Position numbers and translations under genes: made by a program. The notes below the pieces were generated by a model. The model searched no databases. It was given only the letters and a program-made list of their open reading frames with translations, and was not told the DNA's origin. From CAZRDB01 sp964598695 (lineage in GTDB: Bacteria > Armatimonadota > Zipacnadia > UBA1398), in NCBI GenBank assembly GCA_964598695.1, contig CAZRDB010000100.1, positions 1-17,846 of the forward strand: a stretch of 17,846 nucleotides of DNA, in the 5' to 3' direction. Positions within the stretch are counted from its first letter, which is position 1; each line of letters opens with the position of its first letter. This document shows positions 15,415 to 17,846 of the stretch, piece after piece.

Positions 15415-16108
15415 GGGGAGGCGAATGAGATCAGGGGTTCCCGATGGAGGGGCCTCCGCACCCCCGGATGGAGCTGCTGGACGGAGGCTGCCGTGGTGGG
15501 CTCATCCCGCGCGTCCAGCTTGCTCCCACGCGCCCCCCGAGGCTCGTACCGCGGCGTTCGTGGCGCCCGGAGATGCCTCCGAACCGTGCCTCGGCTCCGT
15601 CCCGTCAGTCGGCCGATCGCCGTGATCGTGAGCCCCTGCTTCCTCAGTTCGACCAGATCCTCCACCTCTACACCTCGCAGCAGACCGGTCACTTCCACTC
15701 CGGCGATCTGGTCACTCCTCCACGGGCGTTGACACGCAGTTGGCGACTGCCGCGGCGTGGCCTTCCCGCGTGCTTGCGGCTTCCGGTTCCGATGCGGCGC
15801 CACCAGCACTCCCCTTCTGCAGAACGTGACGTACACAACGGGACCGCAGGCACCCCCCCCTTACAGCACTTCACCGTCGATCTGCTCCGGGCTCCGTCTG
15901 GCGAGCATGGTGTCCGAGGTGCAGAGCGCAGGTCTCCGTCTCGATGAACGAGGACGGTTACCTGTCGCTGACGGCGCGAGCGCGCCCGCTGACAGGGCCT
16001 GAGTCTTCCGAGCCGTGAAGCAGGTCCCGCGTGCGAGGCCGGGAACCAACCTCCGTGGTCAGTGCTGGACGGTGGTGACACTCCATTCCCAAGCGGCGCA
16101 GGAGCTCG
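15415..16108. other. Region without an intact gene, holding mobile-element debris
   Basis: This 694-base stretch between the flavoprotein and tnpB contains the IstA remnant (about 15513-15698, minus) but no intact gene. The sequence around 15820-15836 read on the minus strand begins TGTGTACGTCACG, which might be an IS21-type end. The left end of the TnpB element should lie somewhere in the right half, but I could not define it. Confidence 0.5.
15513..15698 (-). pseudogene. istA: Remnant of an IS21-family transposase (IstA N-terminus)
   Basis: About 62 codons on the minus strand match the start of IstA transposases: a short leader, VEDLVELRKQGLTITAIGRL, then a helix-turn-helix (TGRSRGTVRRHLRAP) and the TPRYEPRGARGSKLD segment that links to the catalytic domain in full-length proteins. 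Possible GTG starts are at 15698 and 15692. Beyond SKLD (15513) the similarity stops in all three frames. The catalytic DDE domain and the partner ATPase IstB are absent, so it is a decayed fragment of an element that should be about 2 kb. Full IstA would be about 400-500 residues. The frame itself stays open into the flavoprotein gene, which is meaningless overlap. Confidence 0.72.
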
Positions 16109-16195
16109 GTGTGTGACCCCACACTCGCAGCCGGTGCAGACTGCCCGGGCCGCAACGAGGCAGCGTCGCCGGCCGCCGCCGTACCGGCCGTCCGC

Positions 16196-17632
16196 GTGAT
16201 CCAGCGAGCCTACAAGACCGAGCTGGATCCGAACCGCACCCAGGCACGCCTTCTGGGTCGCGCAGCGGGCGCGGCGCGGTTCATCTACAACCGGGCCCTC
16301 GCCTACTGCGACGCGGAGAGAGAGGCGGAGAGGCGTCGCCCGTCTGCCCAGGACCTCAACCGGGAGCTGACGCGGTGGAAGGCGGACCCCGATCTACACT
16401 GGCTCTACGAGCTGCCCAACATGATGCTCCAGGAGGAGTTCCGCAACCTCGCGTCGTCCTATGAGCACGCGTGGCGCCGGTGGAAGGAAGGCAAGCGGGG
16501 ACGCGAAGTGGGGTGGCCTCGCTTCAAGAGCCGACGACGCGACAGGGCTGCCTTCACGTTGCGAGGCCCCACACGAGTCGAGGCGGCGCGGATCAAGCTC
16601 CCCTGGGCACGGGCGGGCGAGCCGCTCGGGTGGGTGAAACTCAAGGAGGCAGGCTACCTGCCCGCAGGCTACTACACCTACAGCGGAAGCCGAGACTGCT
16701 GGGACGGCGACGTCAGGGTCACGGCCGCGACCGTATCGGAGCGAGCCGGGCGGTGGTTCGTGAGCCTGCAGTGCGAGGTTCGGCTCCCCGTGCCGCCAGC
16801 GCCTGCCGGTGAGGCAGTGGGCATCGACGTGGGCTCTCACCGTCTCGCAACGAGTTCCGACGGGGGTATGGTCGAGAACCCTCGAGCTCTCCGCAAAGCC
16901 GAGGCGCGGCTGCGGCGCGCGCAACGCACGGCAAGCCGGCGGATGGCGAACCGCCTTGTGGCGTACCGGGGGACGAAGAAAGTAGGCGAGGCGCGGAGGA
17001 CAGAGCGCGGGGACTCCTGGGACTGCTGGCTCGAGGATGGCACCGCCGATGGCAGGGCAGCAACACTGAAGACGGCGCGACGCTGGCTCACGGTTCACGC
17101 CGCGACCCAGACCATCAGGGAGGAGCCGCTCCCCGGGACCAGGCTGAGCGGGCGCTGCCGCAAGACGCACGACCGAGTTGCCCGACTGCACTACCGCATC
17201 GCCAACATCCGACGAGACGCCATCCACCAGGCGACGCACAAGATCGTCGTGGACAAGCTGCCAGTTGCTGTGGGGATCGAGAACCTGAACGTGAAGGGGA
17301 TGATGCAGAACCGGCGTCTGGCGAAGTCCCTGGCCGACGCAAGCATGTCGGAGTTCCTTCGCCAGATCCGGTACAAGGCCGCCTGGCATGACATCCTGGT
17401 GGTGGAGGCCGACAGGTGGTTCGCCTCGACCCAGACATGCTCCCGGTGCGGGAAGGCGCCGGCATCGGCCGAGGAGAAGCTGACACTGTCTGACCGGAGG
17501 TTCGTATGCCCATCTTGCGGGTTCGAGGCGGATCGCGACCTGAACGCGGCCCTGAACCTACGGAGGGTGGCGCTTGAGCAGTACGTCGCCGCCAAACGGG
17601 CGGAGACGCAAAACGCCAGTGGAGGAGGGTGA
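16196..17632 (+). CDS. tnpB: TnpB, IS200/IS605-superfamily RNA-guided nuclease
   Basis: TnpB proteins are RuvC-type nucleases guided by omega-RNA and ancestral to Cas12. From GTG 16196 the protein has 478 residues and starts IQRAYKTELDPNRTQ, the usual beginning; an in-frame GTG at 16109 with GGAG upstream would add 29 unmatched residues. The three RuvC pieces are intact: VGIDVGS (Asp211), VGIENLNVKGM (Glu362) and DRDLNAALNL (Asp446/Asp448). The zinc ribbon is CSRC (415-418) and CPSC (438-441). Typical TnpBs are about 360-430 residues; the extra length is largely a segment at about 251-317 between RuvC-I and RuvC-II, plus a small one near 160-172. No TnpA is nearby, so this is a stand-alone (IS1341-type) element, presumably mobilised in trans or immobile. 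Confidence 0.93.
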   Translation: MIQRAYKTELDPNRTQARLLGRAAGAARFIYNRALAYCDAEREAERRRPSAQDLNRELTRWKADPDLHWLYELPNMMLQEEFRNLASSYEHAWRRWKEGKRGREVGWPRFKSRRRDRAAFTLRGPTRVEAARIKLPWARAGEPLGWVKLKEAGYLPAGYYTYSGSRDCWDGDVRVTAATVSERAGRWFVSLQCEVRLPVPPAPAGEAVGIDVGSHRLATSSDGGMVENPRALRKAEARLRRAQRTASRRMANRLVAYRGTKKVGEARRTERGDSWDCWLEDGTADGRAATLKTARRWLTVHAATQTIREEPLPGTRLSGRCRKTHDRVARLHYRIANIRRDAIHQATHKIVVDKLPVAVGIENLNVKGMMQNRRLAKSLADASMSEFLRQIRYKAAWHDILVVEADRWFASTQTCSRCGKAPASAEEKLTLSDRRFVCPSCGFEADRDLNAALNLRRVALEQYVAAKRAETQNASGGG

Positions 17633-17728
17633 TCTGCCTGCAGAGGCTTGCCGATGCCGGTGGACATCCCCTGTGAAGCTGGAATCTCCGCGACCGTGTG
17701 CAGGAGTGAGAGCCGGAGGGATGCCAAC
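17633..17728 (+). ncRNA. Probable omega-RNA 3' part and right end of the TnpB element
   Basis: In this superfamily the guide RNA scaffold overlaps the end of tnpB and runs to the right end of the element. After the stop codon here, GTGAAGCTGGAATCTCC (17673-17689) closely resembles the GTGAAGCAGGAATC block I recall from the ends of many tnpB elements. A stem CTCCG (17686-17690) with CGGAG (17714-17718) follows, then GGATGCCAA, similar to the GGATGTCAA that commonly closes such elements. This puts the right end near 17727. The loop of 23 bases is longer than usual. Bases after the end would serve as the guide. The 5' limit of the RNA, inside tnpB, was not determined. Confidence 0.5.
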
Positions 17729-17846
17729 GTCCGTTTGATCTCCTGCCCACGGGCGCGGGGAGCGTTGGGAGACGATGCCAATGGCCAACGGCTGAGTAAC
17801 CGACAGACCCCGGGCGGGTGGTGCGTTGGCGGAGGTGGCCTGTGTG
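17729..17846. other. Sequence beyond the TnpB element, nothing recognised
   Basis: This is probably flanking chromosome after the element's right end. No reading frame or RNA is supported within the 118 bases seen. Confidence 0.35.

Noticed and set aside
15856..16018. Short plus-strand frame with a CPRC motif ending at 16018
   Set aside because: It has a single CxxC, no start codon with a ribosome site, and lies in mobile-element debris. It may be a decayed gene piece but cannot be supported.
1..17846. CRISPR arrays, tRNA and rRNA genes
   Set aside because: I saw no regularly spaced direct repeats, no tRNA T-arm pattern with an acceptor stem, and no rRNA sequence in either strand.

Overview
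The window is strongly G+C-rich bacterial chromosome. Its core is a co-directional minus-strand cluster, mnmG-rsmG-parA-parB-aroE-TPR gene, with two parS-type palindromes (one at the parB/aroE junction, one inside the 3' end of mnmG). In most bacteria mnmG, rsmG, parA and parB sit beside the replication origin, so this is probably an origin-proximal region, although dnaA, rpmH, rnpA, yidC, jag and mnmE are not here. The phylum cannot be fixed from the sequence. GTG and TTG starts, strong G+C-rich Shine-Dalgarno sequences and generic protein families fit many high-GC lineages (for example Armatimonadota, Chloroflexota or high-GC Bacillota).

Layout. 1-445 is the 3' end of an unrecognised plus-strand gene. 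548-3761 holds two minus-strand genes: a fructokinase-like PfkB kinase (548-1504) and a 716-residue exported, membrane-anchored protein of uncharacterised type (1611-3761). 4009-5001 is a plus-strand SAM-dependent O-methyltransferase. 5201-12217 is the chromosome-maintenance cluster on the minus strand, ending with aroE and an exported TPR protein whose reading frames overlap. 12218-12691 is a gene-free divergent gap. 12692-13441 is yebC, and 13687-15414 is a lone FAD-dependent succinate dehydrogenase/fumarate reductase-like flavoprotein. 15415-17846 is mobile-element territory: a decayed IS21-type IstA N-terminus on the minus strand, then an intact stand-alone TnpB (RNA-guided nuclease family) with a plausible omega-RNA/right-end structure after it.

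How the genes fit together. ParA, ParB and parS form a chromosome segregation system. MnmG modifies the tRNA wobble uridine, RsmG methylates 16S rRNA, and AroE belongs to the shikimate pathway. The tight spacing (two overlaps, other gaps of 63-125 bases) suggests co-transcription from upstream of mnmG. The kinase, methyltransferase and flavoprotein have no visible pathway partners.

The signal least explained by known annotation is a dispersed element of about 120 bases. It is present as two nearly full copies in opposite orientation (5069-5188 and 13454-13574), with a short third piece at 480-504. It forms a 17-bp stem plus a smaller hairpin. The two full copies differ at stem positions in ways that keep pairing, and all three pieces lie just downstream of a gene in the same relative orientation. 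The TnpB also carries an unusual insertion of about 67 residues between the RuvC-I and RuvC-II segments.
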